A stretch of 64,000 nucleotides of DNA from Actinoplanes sp. NBRC 103695 (GCF_030269485.1 NZ_BSTL01000001.1:514832-578831); one strand, 5' to 3'. Positions 23,638-33,934 are shown, counted from the stretch's first letter. Notes: generated by a model not told the origin, from the letters alone. A program made the numbers and translations.

Positions 23638-26600
23638 GTGGGACGACGACTGCGGATCGAGGACCTGCGCGACGTTGCGGTGCCCGAGCAGCCGGCTCTC
23701 GGGCCGGACGGCCGGGTCGTGTATGTGCTGCGTACCGCCGATGTCGAGGCCGACCGGACGGCCCGCGCTCTGTGGATCGCGGGGCCGGGCGACGCCGCGC
23801 CGCGCCGGTTGACCCGGGGGCCTGGTGACACCTCGCCGGCCTGGTCGCCGGACGGCACCCGGCTGGCCTTCCTGCGTGACAAGCAGATCTGGCTGCTGCC
23901 CGCGGACGGCGGCGAGCCGGAGGCGGTGACCGACCTGCCGCTGGGCGCGGGGGCGCCGGCGTGGAGCCCGGACGGGACACGGATCGCCTTCGCGGCGCCG
24001 GTGAACCGGGCTCCCGAGGCCGGCGACTCGGCGCCGATGGTCACCCGGCGGGTCGACTACCAGGCCGACGGCGCGGGCCTGCTGCGCAGCGTACGCAAGC
24101 ATGTGTTTGTCGTTGATCTGGAAGCCGGCACCGCCAAGCAGGTGACCGACGGTGACTGGCACGCGGGCGACCCGGCCTGGTCGCCGGACTCGACGACGCT
24201 CGCCTTCGCCGCCGCCACCGCACCGGACGCCGACCTGATCGCCCGCGCGCCCGTGCACCTGCTGGACGTCACCGACGAGCACGCAGACCTGCGCGTCGCC
24301 GGGCTCGCGGACGGCTTCGGCGGGCCGGTCACCTGGACGCCGGACGGCTCGGCGCTGCTGGTCGTGGGGATGGACGGGCCGCCGGTCGGGCACGCCGGGC
24401 TGCTGCGCGTGCCGCTCGACGGTGGCCCGGTGACCGACCTGGCCGCCCCGCTGGACCGCAACGTGATGCCCGGCGGTCCCGGCTACCCGGGTGCGCTGCC
24501 GACGTTCGCCGACGACGGCCGCACCGTGCTCTTCTGTGTCCGCGACCGGGGCTGCACCCACCTCTACGCCGTCGACCTCGACGGTGGCATCCCGCGGCCG
24601 GTCGTGTCCGGCGCCGGGCGGCTGGTCGCCGGGCTCTCCGTCGCGGGCGGCACAGCGGCGATCGTGCTCACCACCCCGGAGTCGTTCGGCGAGGTGGTCC
24701 GGGTCGACCTGAGCGACGGTACGGAGACCGTGCTCACCCGCCACGGCCTGGAGGACGTCGGGCTGTGGCCGCGCACCGAGCGCGAGTTCACCATCTCGGA
24801 CGGGACCATCGTGCACGGCTGGGTGATGCGCGACCCCGGCGCCACCGGACGCCAGCCGCTGCTGCTCGACATCCACGGCGGCCCGCACAACGCGTGGAAC
24901 GGCGCCGCCGACGACATCCACCTCTACCACCAGGAACTGGTCGCGGACGGTTGGACGGTCCTGCTGCTCAACCCCCGGGCCAGCGACGGGTACGGGAGTG
25001 AGTTCTACACCGCGACGCGGGGCGCGTGGGGCGTGGCCGACGCCGCCGACTTCCTGGAGCCGGTCGACACGCTGGTCGCCGAGGGTCTCGCCGACCCGGA
25101 GCGGCTGGCCGTCACGGGCTACAGCTACGGCGGCTACATGACCGCCTACCTGACCGCGCAGGAGCAGCCGTTCGCGGCCGCGGTCGCCGGTGGCCTGGTC
25201 GCCGATCTGAACGCCATGGCCGGCACGTCCGACGACGGCTCGTTCCTGGCGAAGTACGAGCTGGACGCCCGCACCTGGGACGCGCCCGACCGCTACGCCG
25301 CCATGTCACCGCAGGCCCGGGTCGACAAGGTCGGCACCCCGACGCTGATCCTGCACGGCGAGGCGGACATCCGCTGCCCGGCCGGCCAGGCGCAGCAGTG
25401 GCACACCGCGTTGCGCGAGCGGGGCGTCCCGTCGGAGCTGGTGCTCTATCCCGGCGCCTCGCACCTGTTCATCGTGGACGGTCCGCCGTCGCAGCGGATG
25501 GACTACGGGCGCCGGGTCGCCGAATGGGTGCGGCGCCACACCTCGGGTGGCCGGGCGCCGCTGGACGCCGCGCACTGGCAGCGCCGGCTCGACGCTCTCG
25601 CCGAGCGTCACAAGGTGCCCGGCGCGACGCTGGGCATCCTGCGCGGCGACGAGCTGATCACCCTCGCGCACGGTGTGCTCAACGTCGACACGGGCGTGAC
25701 GACCACCCCGGACTCCGTCTTCCAGATCGGCTCGATCAGCAAGGTGTGGACGGCCACGCTGGTCATGCAGCTGGTCGACGAGGGCAAACTGGACCTGGAC
25801 GCGCCGCTCACCGACGTCCTGCCCGACCTGAAGCTCGCCGTCGCCGGTGTGACGATGCGGCATCTGCTCACCCACACCAGCGGGATCGACGGCGACGTGT
25901 TCACCGACACCGGGCGTGGCGACGACTGTGTCGCGCGCTACGTCGACCTTCTCGCCGACGTGGCCCAGAACCATCCGCTGGGCGTCACCTGGTCCTACTG
26001 CAACGCCGGGTTCGTTCTCGCCGGGCTGGTCATCGAGCGGCTCACCGGGGGGACGTGGGACGACGCCGTGCGTACCCGGCTGGCCGGTCCTCTGGGTCTG
26101 ACCCGGACCGGGACGTTGCCCGAGGAGGCGCTGAAGCATCGGGCCGCGATCGGGCACGTGGACGGGGCGGTCGCGCCGGTGTGGGCGCTGCCGCGGGCGC
26201 TCGGGCCGGCCGGGCTGATCAACTCGTCGGTGGCGGATCTGCTGGCGTTCGCGAAGATGCACCTCGGCGACGGGGTTCTGTCCTCGTCCGGCAAGGAGCA
26301 GATGGCGGCGTTCCAGGTGGAGCTGCCGGAGAAGGAGACGCTCGGGGACTCGTGGGGGCTGGGCTGGATCCGGTTCGGCTGGGACGGGCAGCGGCTGATC
26401 GGGCACGACGGGACCACGATCGGGCAGACGGCGTTCCTGCGGGTGCTGCCCTCGCAGGGGCTGGCCATCGCGCTGCTCACCAACTCGGACACCGGCCGGG
26501 ACCTCTACCAGGAGCTGTACACGGAGATCCTGGCCGAGGTCGCGTCCCTGGCGATGCCCGGGCCTCTCAAGATCAACTTGCCGGTCGCGGGCCCCGCCGC

Positions 26601-26955
26601 CACCCCCACCCCGGCACTGGGTGGGCGGCAAAGTAGCACCTCCGACGGACAAATTTCTGAGCCTGTCCACAGCGACCTCACGCCGCACCTGGGTGTGTAC
26701 GAACGCGCCGCCACCCGCCAGGAGGTGCTGCAGACCCCGGACGGCCCGATCCTCCGGATGACCACGACCGGCCCGCTGGCGGAACTGGTGCCCGACCCGG
26801 TCCAGGAGCTGCCGATGGTCGCGCTGGGCGAGGACCGCTACGCCGTACGCCTCCCGAACAGCAAGAACTGGACCCCGCTCGTCTTCTACCGCCTGCCCAC
26901 GGGCGAGCGCTATCTGCATTTCGGCGTACGGGCGACGCCCAAGGTGAGCGACTGA
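23638..26955 (+). CDS. Fusion of S9 prolyl-oligopeptidase-type peptidase and S12 serine hydrolase
   Basis: GTG at 23638 after AAGGGGG; 1105 residues, no signal peptide. Residues 1-380 form a WD/beta-propeller (repeated SPAWSPDGTRLAF, PAWSPDGTRIAFAA). Residues 400-635 form an S9 hydrolase with GYSYGGYM (Ser near 497), HGEADIRCP (Asp near 577) and GASHLF (His near 609). From about residue 641 an entire S12 enzyme follows: SISK (Ser699, Lys702), YCN, HDG and a C-terminal beta domain, closely similar to the protein at 15285. Residues of about 975-1015 hold a low-complexity insert absent from the paralogue. Two serine peptidases in one chain suggest sequential peptide cleavage in the cytoplasm. 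TGATG coupling to the M20 gene. Confidence 0.88.
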   Translation: MGRRLRIEDLRDVAVPEQPALGPDGRVVYVLRTADVEADRTARALWIAGPGDAAPRRLTRGPGDTSPAWSPDGTRLAFLRDKQIWLLPADGGEPEAVTDLPLGAGAPAWSPDGTRIAFAAPVNRAPEAGDSAPMVTRRVDYQADGAGLLRSVRKHVFVVDLEAGTAKQVTDGDWHAGDPAWSPDSTTLAFAAATAPDADLIARAPVHLLDVTDEHADLRVAGLADGFGGPVTWTPDGSALLVVGMDGPPVGHAGLLRVPLDGGPVTDLAAPLDRNVMPGGPGYPGALPTFADDGRTVLFCVRDRGCTHLYAVDLDGGIPRPVVSGAGRLVAGLSVAGGTAAIVLTTPESFGEVVRVDLSDGTETVLTRHGLEDVGLWPRTEREFTISDGTIVHGWVMRDPGATGRQPLLLDIHGGPHNAWNGAADDIHLYHQELVADGWTVLLLNPRASDGYGSEFYTATRGAWGVADAADFLEPVDTLVAEGLADPERLAVTGYSYGGYMTAYLTAQEQPFAAAVAGGLVADLNAMAGTSDDGSFLAKYELDARTWDAPDRYAAMSPQARVDKVGTPTLILHGEADIRCPAGQAQQWHTALRERGVPSELVLYPGASHLFIVDGPPSQRMDYGRRVAEWVRRHTSGGRAPLDAAHWQRRLDALAERHKVPGATLGILRGDELITLAHGVLNVDTGVTTTPDSVFQIGSISKVWTATLVMQLVDEGKLDLDAPLTDVLPDLKLAVAGVTMRHLLTHTSGIDGDVFTDTGRGDDCVARYVDLLADVAQNHPLGVTWSYCNAGFVLAGLVIERLTGGTWDDAVRTRLAGPLGLTRTGTLPEEALKHRAAIGHVDGAVAPVWALPRALGPAGLINSSVADLLAFAKMHLGDGVLSSSGKEQMAAFQVELPEKETLGDSWGLGWIRFGWDGQRLIGHDGTTIGQTAFLRVLPSQGLAIALLTNSDTGRDLYQELYTEILAEVASLAMPGPLKINLPVAGPAATPTPALGGRQSSTSDGQISEPVHSDLTPHLGVYERAATRQEVLQTPDGPILRMTTTGPLAELVPDPVQELPMVALGEDRYAVRLPNSKNWTPLVFYRLPTGERYLHFGVRATPKVSD

Positions 26956-28085
26956 TGCTCAACCGCATGAACGACCGCCTCCCGCGGATGCTCGCCGACA
27001 TCGAGGAGCTGGTCCGCTGCGAGTCCCCGTCGCACGACGAGGCGGCCGTCTCCCGCAGCGCCGGCGTGCTGGCCGGCATCGGCACCCGCCTGCTGGGCGT
27101 CGAGCCGGACCGTCTGCCGCACCACTGCCTGCGCTGGCGGTTCGGCGACGGCCCCACCCGGGTGCTGCTGCTCGGCCACCACGACACGGTCTGGCCGATC
27201 GGCACCCTGGTCACCCACCCGTTCCGGAACACCGGCGGCATCCTGCGCGGCCCCGGCTGCTTCGACATGAAGGCCGGCGTCATCCAGGCGCTGCACGCGG
27301 TGGCCGAGCTGCCCGACCGCACGGGCGTCACGGTGCTGGTCACCGGCGACGAGGAGCTGGGCTCCCCGGATTCGCGCGAGCTGATCGAGGCGGAGGCGGC
27401 CGGCTGCGCCGCCGCCCTGGTGCTGGAGGCGTCGGCGGACGGGGGCGCGCTCAAGACCGAGCGCAAGGGGGTGTCGCTCTATCGCGTACGCGCGGAGGGC
27501 CGCGCCGCGCACGCCGGCCTGGAACCCGAACGCGGGGTGAACGCCTCGGTGGAGCTGGCCCACCAGATCCTCGCGGTGCGCGCGCTCGCCGACGACGGCG
27601 AGGGCACCACGGTCGTCCCCACCCGGATGACCTCGGGTACGACCACCAACACGGTGCCCGCCGCCGGCGACTTCGCGGTGGACGTCCGCATCCGCACCCT
27701 GGACGAGCAGCGGCGGGTGGACGCCGCGATGCACGCCCTGCGCCCGGTGCTGCCCGGCGCGCGGCTGATCGTCGAGGGCGGCCCCAACCGCCCGCCGATG
27801 GAACCGGCGGCCGCGCTCTACGACCAGGCGGTCGCCGCGGCCCATCGGCTCGGCCTTCCCTCGCCCGGCCAGGCCGCGGTGGGTGGCGCCTCCGACGGCA
27901 ACTTCACGGCAGGCGTGGGTACGCCGACGCTGGACGGTCTCGGTGCCGTGGGCGGTGGGGCGCACGCCGACGACGAGCACGTGATCGTGGCCGAGCTGCC
28001 CCGCCGGGCCGCCCTGGTGGCCACGCTGACCGCCGACCTGCTGGCGCCGCTGCGTCCCGTGCGTGCCGCGTCCCCGGGCTGGTGA
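26955..28085 (+). CDS. M20-family amidohydrolase (carboxypeptidase/desuccinylase type)
   Basis: ATG at 26955, 376 residues. Metal-site motifs: LLGHHDTVWP, GPGCFDMKAG, the catalytic pair VTGDEELGS, and GGAHADDEHV near the end; a lid/dimerisation domain lies between residues 175 and 290 (YRVRAEGRAAHAGLEPERGVN...). The set is that of ArgE/DapE/CPG2-type enzymes, which hydrolyse N-acyl or C-terminal amide bonds. Its position between peptidase, acyltransferase and racemase fits removal of the N-succinyl/acyl group from the L-amino acid (inference). The stop overlaps the next GTG (GTGA). Confidence 0.88.
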   Translation: MLNRMNDRLPRMLADIEELVRCESPSHDEAAVSRSAGVLAGIGTRLLGVEPDRLPHHCLRWRFGDGPTRVLLLGHHDTVWPIGTLVTHPFRNTGGILRGPGCFDMKAGVIQALHAVAELPDRTGVTVLVTGDEELGSPDSRELIEAEAAGCAAALVLEASADGGALKTERKGVSLYRVRAEGRAAHAGLEPERGVNASVELAHQILAVRALADDGEGTTVVPTRMTSGTTTNTVPAAGDFAVDVRIRTLDEQRRVDAAMHALRPVLPGARLIVEGGPNRPPMEPAAALYDQAVAAAHRLGLPSPGQAAVGGASDGNFTAGVGTPTLDGLGAVGGGAHADDEHVIVAELPRRAALVATLTADLLAPLRPVRAASPGW

Positions 28086-28957
28086 CCGCCGTGGATCTGC
28101 TGGTTCGCGCCGAGGACGCCGCAGCCGACGCCGAGGTGGCCGCGGCGGCCGCGAACGTCCACGTACGCATCCTGTCCGATCTTGACGATCTGCACGCCGC
28201 CCAGCGGCTCTTCGACGACATCTGGCAGCCCGATCCGGCGAACCGCCCGATGACCGCCGAGCTCCTGCGGGCCCTGAGCAAGGCCGGGAACTACGTGGCC
28301 GCCGCCTTCGACGACTCCGGCATGGTCGGCGCCTGCGCCGGCTTCTTCGCCCCGCCCGCCCAGCGCGAGCTGCACAGCCACATCGCCGGGGTGGCCGGCC
28401 GGGCGATGGGCCGCAGCGTGGGCCTGGCCCTCAAGCTGCACCAGCGCGCCTGGTGCCTGCGCCACGGCGTCGACGTGGTCACCTGGACGTTCGACCCGCT
28501 GGTCGCCCGCAACGCCTGGTTCAACCTGGCCAAGCTGGGCGGCGTGCCCGTGCAGTACCTGCCGAACTTCTACGGCAGCATGCACGACGGCATCAACGGC
28601 GGCGACGACACCGATCGGCTGCTGCTGCGCTGGGAACTGACCGCGCCCCGGGTCGACCGTGCCGTCGCGGGGGTGGCCCCTCGCTGGGACGTCGCGACCC
28701 TGCGCAGGGCCGGCGCGGTGGTGGGCCTGGACCGGTCGCCGTCCGGGGAACCGCTGCCCGGCCGCGTCGACGGCGATACGGTGCTGGTGGCGGCGCCCCG
28801 TGACATCGAGAGTTTGCGCAAGGCGGACCCTGAGTGCGCGAGGCTTTGGCGTACGGCGGTCCGCGACGTTCTCGAGCCACTGTTCGCGTCCGGGGCGGCC
28901 GTGCCAGGGTTCGACCGCTCAGGTTGGTACGTCGTCCGTCGAGGAGGCCCCGAGTGA
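28082..28957 (+). CDS. GNAT acyltransferase (putative amino-acid N-succinyltransferase)
   Basis: GTG at 28082 overlapping the M20 stop; 291 residues. GNAT-like features are HVRILSDLDDLHAAQRLFDDIW, GMVGACAGFFAPP, and ALKLHQRAWCLRHGVDVVTWTFDPLVARNAWFNL (pieces of a long conserved block), followed by RWELTAPRV. This corresponds to the COG3375-like proteins encoded beside N-succinylamino acid racemases. In the described Geobacillus pathway the partner GNAT succinylates D-amino acids. The next gene is that racemase, again joined by GTGA, which supports the assignment. Confidence 0.72.
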   Translation: MTAVDLLVRAEDAAADAEVAAAAANVHVRILSDLDDLHAAQRLFDDIWQPDPANRPMTAELLRALSKAGNYVAAAFDDSGMVGACAGFFAPPAQRELHSHIAGVAGRAMGRSVGLALKLHQRAWCLRHGVDVVTWTFDPLVARNAWFNLAKLGGVPVQYLPNFYGSMHDGINGGDDTDRLLLRWELTAPRVDRAVAGVAPRWDVATLRRAGAVVGLDRSPSGEPLPGRVDGDTVLVAAPRDIESLRKADPECARLWRTAVRDVLEPLFASGAAVPGFDRSGWYVVRRGGPE

Positions 28958-30060
28958 AGCTCACCGGCATCGAACTGCGTCGCATCCGCATGCCGCTGGT
29001 GGCGCCGTTCCGTACGTCGTTCGGCACCGAGACGGAGCGGGACATCCTGCTGCTCCGCGCGGTCGGCGACGAGGCCGCGGGCTGGGGCGAGTGCGTGGCC
29101 ATGTCCGACCCGCTCTACTCCAGCGAGTACGTGGAGGCCGCCGCCGACGTGTTGCGCCGTTACCTGGTGCCGGCGCTGGGTGCCCGCCCCGAGGCCGACG
29201 GGACCGCGGTGGCGCCGGCGCTGCACCGCTTCAAGGGTCACCGGATGGCGAAGGCCGCGCTGGAGACCGCGGTGCTGGACGCCGAGCTCCGCGCGGCGGG
29301 CCGGTCCTTCGCCCGCGAGCTGGGCGCCGTCCACGACCGTGTGCCGTGCGGCGTGTCGGTGGGCATCATGAACTCGATCCCGGAGCTGCTGGAGTCGGTG
29401 CAGGGCTACATCGACGAGGGCTACGTCCGCATCAAGCTCAAGATCGAACCCGGCTGGGACGTGGAGCCGGTCCGGGCCGTCCGCGAACGCTTCGGCGACG
29501 AGGTCCTGCTGCAGGTCGACGCGAACACGGCGTACACCCGCGCGGACGCCGCCGTGCTGGCCGCCCTGGACCCGTTCGACCTGCTGCTGATCGAGCAGCC
29601 GCTGGACGAGGAGGACATCCTCGGCCACGCCGACCTGGCCAGGCAGGTCCGCACCCCGATCTGCCTGGACGAGTCGATCGTCTCGGCCAAGGCCGCGGCC
29701 GACGCCATCCGGCTGGGCGCGTGCTCCATCGTCAACATCAAGCCCGGCCGGGTGGGCGGCTACCTGGAGGCCCGCCGCATCCACGACGTCTGCCAGGCGT
29801 CCGGGATCCCGGTCTGGTGCGGCGGCATGCTGGAGACCGGCCTGGGCAGGGCGGCCAACGTGGCGCTGGCGGCCCTGCCCGGCTTCACCCTGCCCGGCGA
29901 CACGTCGGCGTCCGGCCGCTACTACCGCACGGATGTCACCGAGCCGTTCGTGCTGGCCGACGGCCACCTGCCGGTCCCGGCCGCGCCCGGCATCGGGATC
30001 GACCCCTTGCCGGAGGTCCTGGCCGAGATCACCACGAGCACGGAGTGGCTGCCCCTCTGA
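28954..30060 (+). CDS. N-succinyl/N-acylamino-acid racemase (enolase superfamily, NSAR/OSBS group)
   Basis: GTG at 28954 after GAGGAGG; 368 residues. The active site is complete: Lys161/Lys163 in IKLKIEP, Asp189 in VDANTAY, Glu214 in IEQPLDEED, Asp239 in CLDESI and Lys263 in NIKPGRVGG, with WCGGMLETGLGRAAN and LPGDTSAS. From memory, it is close to the Amycolatopsis N-acylamino acid racemase over its full length. This group can also make o-succinylbenzoate, but no menaquinone gene is nearby, whereas M20 and GNAT genes are fused by overlaps upstream. That context favours racemising N-succinyl-D-amino acids to the L-form. Last gene of the operon. Confidence 0.9.
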   Translation: MKLTGIELRRIRMPLVAPFRTSFGTETERDILLLRAVGDEAAGWGECVAMSDPLYSSEYVEAAADVLRRYLVPALGARPEADGTAVAPALHRFKGHRMAKAALETAVLDAELRAAGRSFARELGAVHDRVPCGVSVGIMNSIPELLESVQGYIDEGYVRIKLKIEPGWDVEPVRAVRERFGDEVLLQVDANTAYTRADAAVLAALDPFDLLLIEQPLDEEDILGHADLARQVRTPICLDESIVSAKAAADAIRLGACSIVNIKPGRVGGYLEARRIHDVCQASGIPVWCGGMLETGLGRAANVALAALPGFTLPGDTSASGRYYRTDVTEPFVLADGHLPVPAAPGIGIDPLPEVLAEITTSTEWLPL

Positions 30061-30122
30061 CCTCCGGCTGGTCAGTGACGACGCCGTCCACCGCGACACG
30101 ACACCGGCCCGCCGCGGTGAGC

Positions 30123-30303
30123 ATGATCGAACTCGGCCTCGACACGGCGCACTCCGCGACCATCGCCCCGGTCCGGGCCGCCCTGCTGACCGGGAATCCC
30201 GAGGCCCAGGGTCACGGATCTCCCAGCGACGAGAGGTCATCGCCGACCAGGACGGCAACAGGGGAGTCCTGTGCGTCGACACCTCCGCCGTGCCGAAGGA
30301 CTG
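30123..30303 (+). pseudogene. Relic of a VOC-family protein
   Basis: One frame reads IELGLDTAHSATIAPVRAAL then LTGNPEAQGHGSPSDE; another frame right after it reads VIADQDGNRGVLCVDTSAVP, KD and stop (30303). These are the start and the end of the second half of a VOC protein, joined after loss of roughly the middle 60 codons plus a frameshift. No start codon context remains. Confidence 0.5.
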
Positions 30304-30556
30304 AGCGAGGGGACCACACGCCCTGCGGGGTTCATTTCGCATGGAATTGCTCGCGAGTCGTGACCCTGACAGCCATCGGGCAGCAATTGCGGGACAGTGG
30401 TGATCCGTTCGGAATTGTTCTGGTGCGACGCCGGCATCGCTATTGATCGACAATTCATTTATGCCGATCTAATTGTGCCCACGGGGGGCCGCGAGCCCGC
30501 ACACTTCACGTTCCAGGAAACGAGCGGGGACGCCACCGACAAACCTGGAGATCACC
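30304..30556. other. AT-richer intergenic stretch before the deacetylase gene
   Basis: No gene seen. Bases of about 30405-30475 are markedly AT-rich for this genome, with several AATTG/CAATT words, and probably hold the promoter of the next gene. A short inverted pair around the two GCAATTGC-like words (30350, 30385) may be an operator. Nothing decisive. Confidence 0.35.
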
Positions 30557-31330
30557 ATGCCCATCAACTGGGATCCGACCGGCCGCAACGTCTACTGGTT
30601 CGAGCCTCATCAGGATGACGGCTGTCTGTTCATGGCTCAGGCCGCCGCACACCACGTGCTCGCCGAGCGCACGGTCCACGTCGTGCTCATGAGCAACGGA
30701 TCCACCTCGAACGTGCTCGGCGAGCTGAACGGCGCAACGTCCGACAGCACCTGGTGGGGCGGCTTCCACGACCCCGCGCGCGAGGGCTACTCGTCGCTGT
30801 CGAAGGCCGAGTTCGGGCTGGCCCGTACCCGGGAATGGCGGGCCTCCTGGCACCAGCTCGGGGTGCCCGACGCGCGCCTGCACTACGGCATGGATCTCGC
30901 CAGTTCCGCCGACCTCCCCGACGGCATCAGCACGTCGTACGCGTCGTCGGTCATGTCTTTCTGGATGAACCGCGACCTCGACGCGGGCCTGGACCACCCC
31001 GGCATGTACACCATGTGGTGGAACGATCCGCACAGCGACCACGCGGCGTGCGGGCAGGCCCTCCGCGCGTTGCGCCTCGCCGACCCGCACTTCGCCGACG
31101 GCCGATGGCTGACCAAGCCCGAGAACGCCTCGCAGGCCGGCGCCACCGCCTACGCCGTCCCCGCCAACCTGGCCGGCGAGGTCAAGCTGATGCAGAAACG
31201 ATCCGCGTGGGCTTATGGGGCGTGGGCGCCGGCGAACGGCGCGTTCGCCATCGGCATGCACTCGGTGGCCCTGCCCTACTTCGACGACCCGGTCCGCGGC
31301 GACCCCAACTACATCGTGCGGAACGTCTGA
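30557..31330 (+). CDS. PIG-L-like deacetylase (variant metal motif)
   Basis: ATG at 30557 with GGAG 6 bp upstream; 257 residues, cytoplasmic. The fold marks are YWFEPHQDDGCLFMAQ near the start, VVLMSNGS, the catalytic-site phrase WWNDPHSDHAACGQALR, and the C-terminal helix region KLMQKRSAWAYG. Typical PIG-L/MshB enzymes have HPDDE; here the motif is HQDDG, so one metal or base ligand (Glu) is missing. It may still be active, as variants exist, or bind another substrate. Stands alone; convergent with the GNAT gene at 31343. Confidence 0.7.
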   Translation: MPINWDPTGRNVYWFEPHQDDGCLFMAQAAAHHVLAERTVHVVLMSNGSTSNVLGELNGATSDSTWWGGFHDPAREGYSSLSKAEFGLARTREWRASWHQLGVPDARLHYGMDLASSADLPDGISTSYASSVMSFWMNRDLDAGLDHPGMYTMWWNDPHSDHAACGQALRALRLADPHFADGRWLTKPENASQAGATAYAVPANLAGEVKLMQKRSAWAYGAWAPANGAFAIGMHSVALPYFDDPVRGDPNYIVRNV

Positions 31331-31342
31331 GGACCCGCCCGC

Positions 31343-32167
31343 TCAGGCCTGCCGGAGCAGGACGGCGCGGGTGTAGAGCAGGTCGAAGCCCATGCGCTGG
31401 ACGTTCTGCTGGGACTGGGAGCCGGGCTGGGTGGTGACGACGGCGACCTCGCAGCCGGCGACCGCCGCCTCCGCGAGCCGGGCGGCCAGCAGCGCCGTCT
31501 GGACTCCGCGGCGGCGGTGGGCCGGGCTGGTCGCGGCACCGGTGAGCTGGGCGATCGTCCCGGCGATCCGCATGCTGCCGCCACCGGCCGGCTCGCCGTC
31601 GCGGAGGGCGAGCCAGCGACGTGCCCCCGACTCGGCCAGGTCGCGCATCGCGTTGACGAGCACCTCGCGGTCGAAGTCCTCGTGGGACGGGACGCCCTGG
31701 GTGTCGGCCGTGGCAGTCGCGTCGGCGACCAGGGATTCGTACGGGTCCTCGCCGCTGGGCCGAACCTCGATGCCGGCCGCCGGCCCCGTTTCCGGCAGGT
31801 CGGTGAGGGAGCGCCCGAGCACGTTCTCGAACGACACCAGCCGGTAGCCGCGCCCGGTCAGCAGCTCAGCGATGGCCGGGTCGGCGAGCGTGGCGACCTC
31901 GGCCTGAACCGGCGACCCGGCCGCTTCGAACGCCCGCTCCACCCGCTCCAGTTCCGCGTCCGGCGGTGTGCCCCCGAACCCGAGCCCCGCGATCTTGTTG
32001 AACGGCGAGTCCGTCTCGGCGAAGGTCGCCGCCCCACCCGCCAGGGCCAGTGCGAACGCGCTCCCGTCACCTCGGCGCCGGCCGGCCGCGCGGCTGGTCG
32101 CCTCCATCAGCTCCGCCTCGGCGCGTTCGATGCGCGCGGCGAGGTCGGCATCGCAGAACATGCTCAT
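31343..32167 (-). CDS. GNAT-family N-acetyltransferase
   Basis: Start taken at ATG 32167 (MSMFCDADLAARIERAE), 274 residues; ATG 32161 is equally possible. The C-terminal half is a GNAT domain: RWLALRDGEPAGGGSMRIAG, then the acetyl-CoA loop SPAHRRRGVQTALLAARL, then VAVVTTQPGSQSQQNVQRMGF. The N-terminal half (PFNKIAGLGFGGTPPDAEL) matches the actinobacterial group of GNAT proteins with an extra non-catalytic GNAT-like half. Substrate unknown. Confidence 0.82.
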   Translation of the reverse strand: MSMFCDADLAARIERAEAELMEATSRAAGRRRGDGSAFALALAGGAATFAETDSPFNKIAGLGFGGTPPDAELERVERAFEAAGSPVQAEVATLADPAIAELLTGRGYRLVSFENVLGRSLTDLPETGPAAGIEVRPSGEDPYESLVADATATADTQGVPSHEDFDREVLVNAMRDLAESGARRWLALRDGEPAGGGSMRIAGTIAQLTGAATSPAHRRRGVQTALLAARLAEAAVAGCEVAVVTTQPGSQSQQNVQRMGFDLLYTRAVLLRQA

Positions 32168-32350
32168 GCCGCCAGCAGACCCTTCAGAAGCAGGCACAGG
32201 CAACAGGTTATCGCTCGCTCCCCATTGCCTGTGCCGACCGATACAGGCAACAGGATCGGCAATCCTCTCCATTCCGTACGCCCGGGAACGACAGTATGGT
32301 GAGGCGTTCTTCTGCCGTGCCGGAATGGAGCTGTTCAGGTCAGCCCCGTC

Positions 32351-33874
<1,524 letters not shown>

Positions 33875-33934
33875 CTACGTCGATCGCCCGGCCGTGACGG
33901 GAAGGGGGAGCACCCACAGCGATACAGCGGTCAT
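33875..33934 (-). CDS. Putative 19-residue leader peptide upstream of the Rox-like gene
   Basis: An ATG at 33934 with the strong ribosome site GAGGAGG 7 bp upstream opens the ORF MTAVSLWVLPLPVTAGRST, ending with TAG at 33875. It lies 43 bp before the monooxygenase start. The space between can form a GAGC/GCTC stem (near 33847-33866). The ribosome site is better than that of the main gene, which suggests translational or attenuation control. This is an inference from layout only. Confidence 0.5.
   Translation of the reverse strand: MTAVSLWVLPLPVTAGRST

Noticed and set aside
28954..30060. Menaquinone o-succinylbenzoate synthase (menC) as primary role
   Set aside because: The residues allow it, but no other men gene is present, and tight coupling to M20 and GNAT genes fits N-acylamino acid racemisation better.
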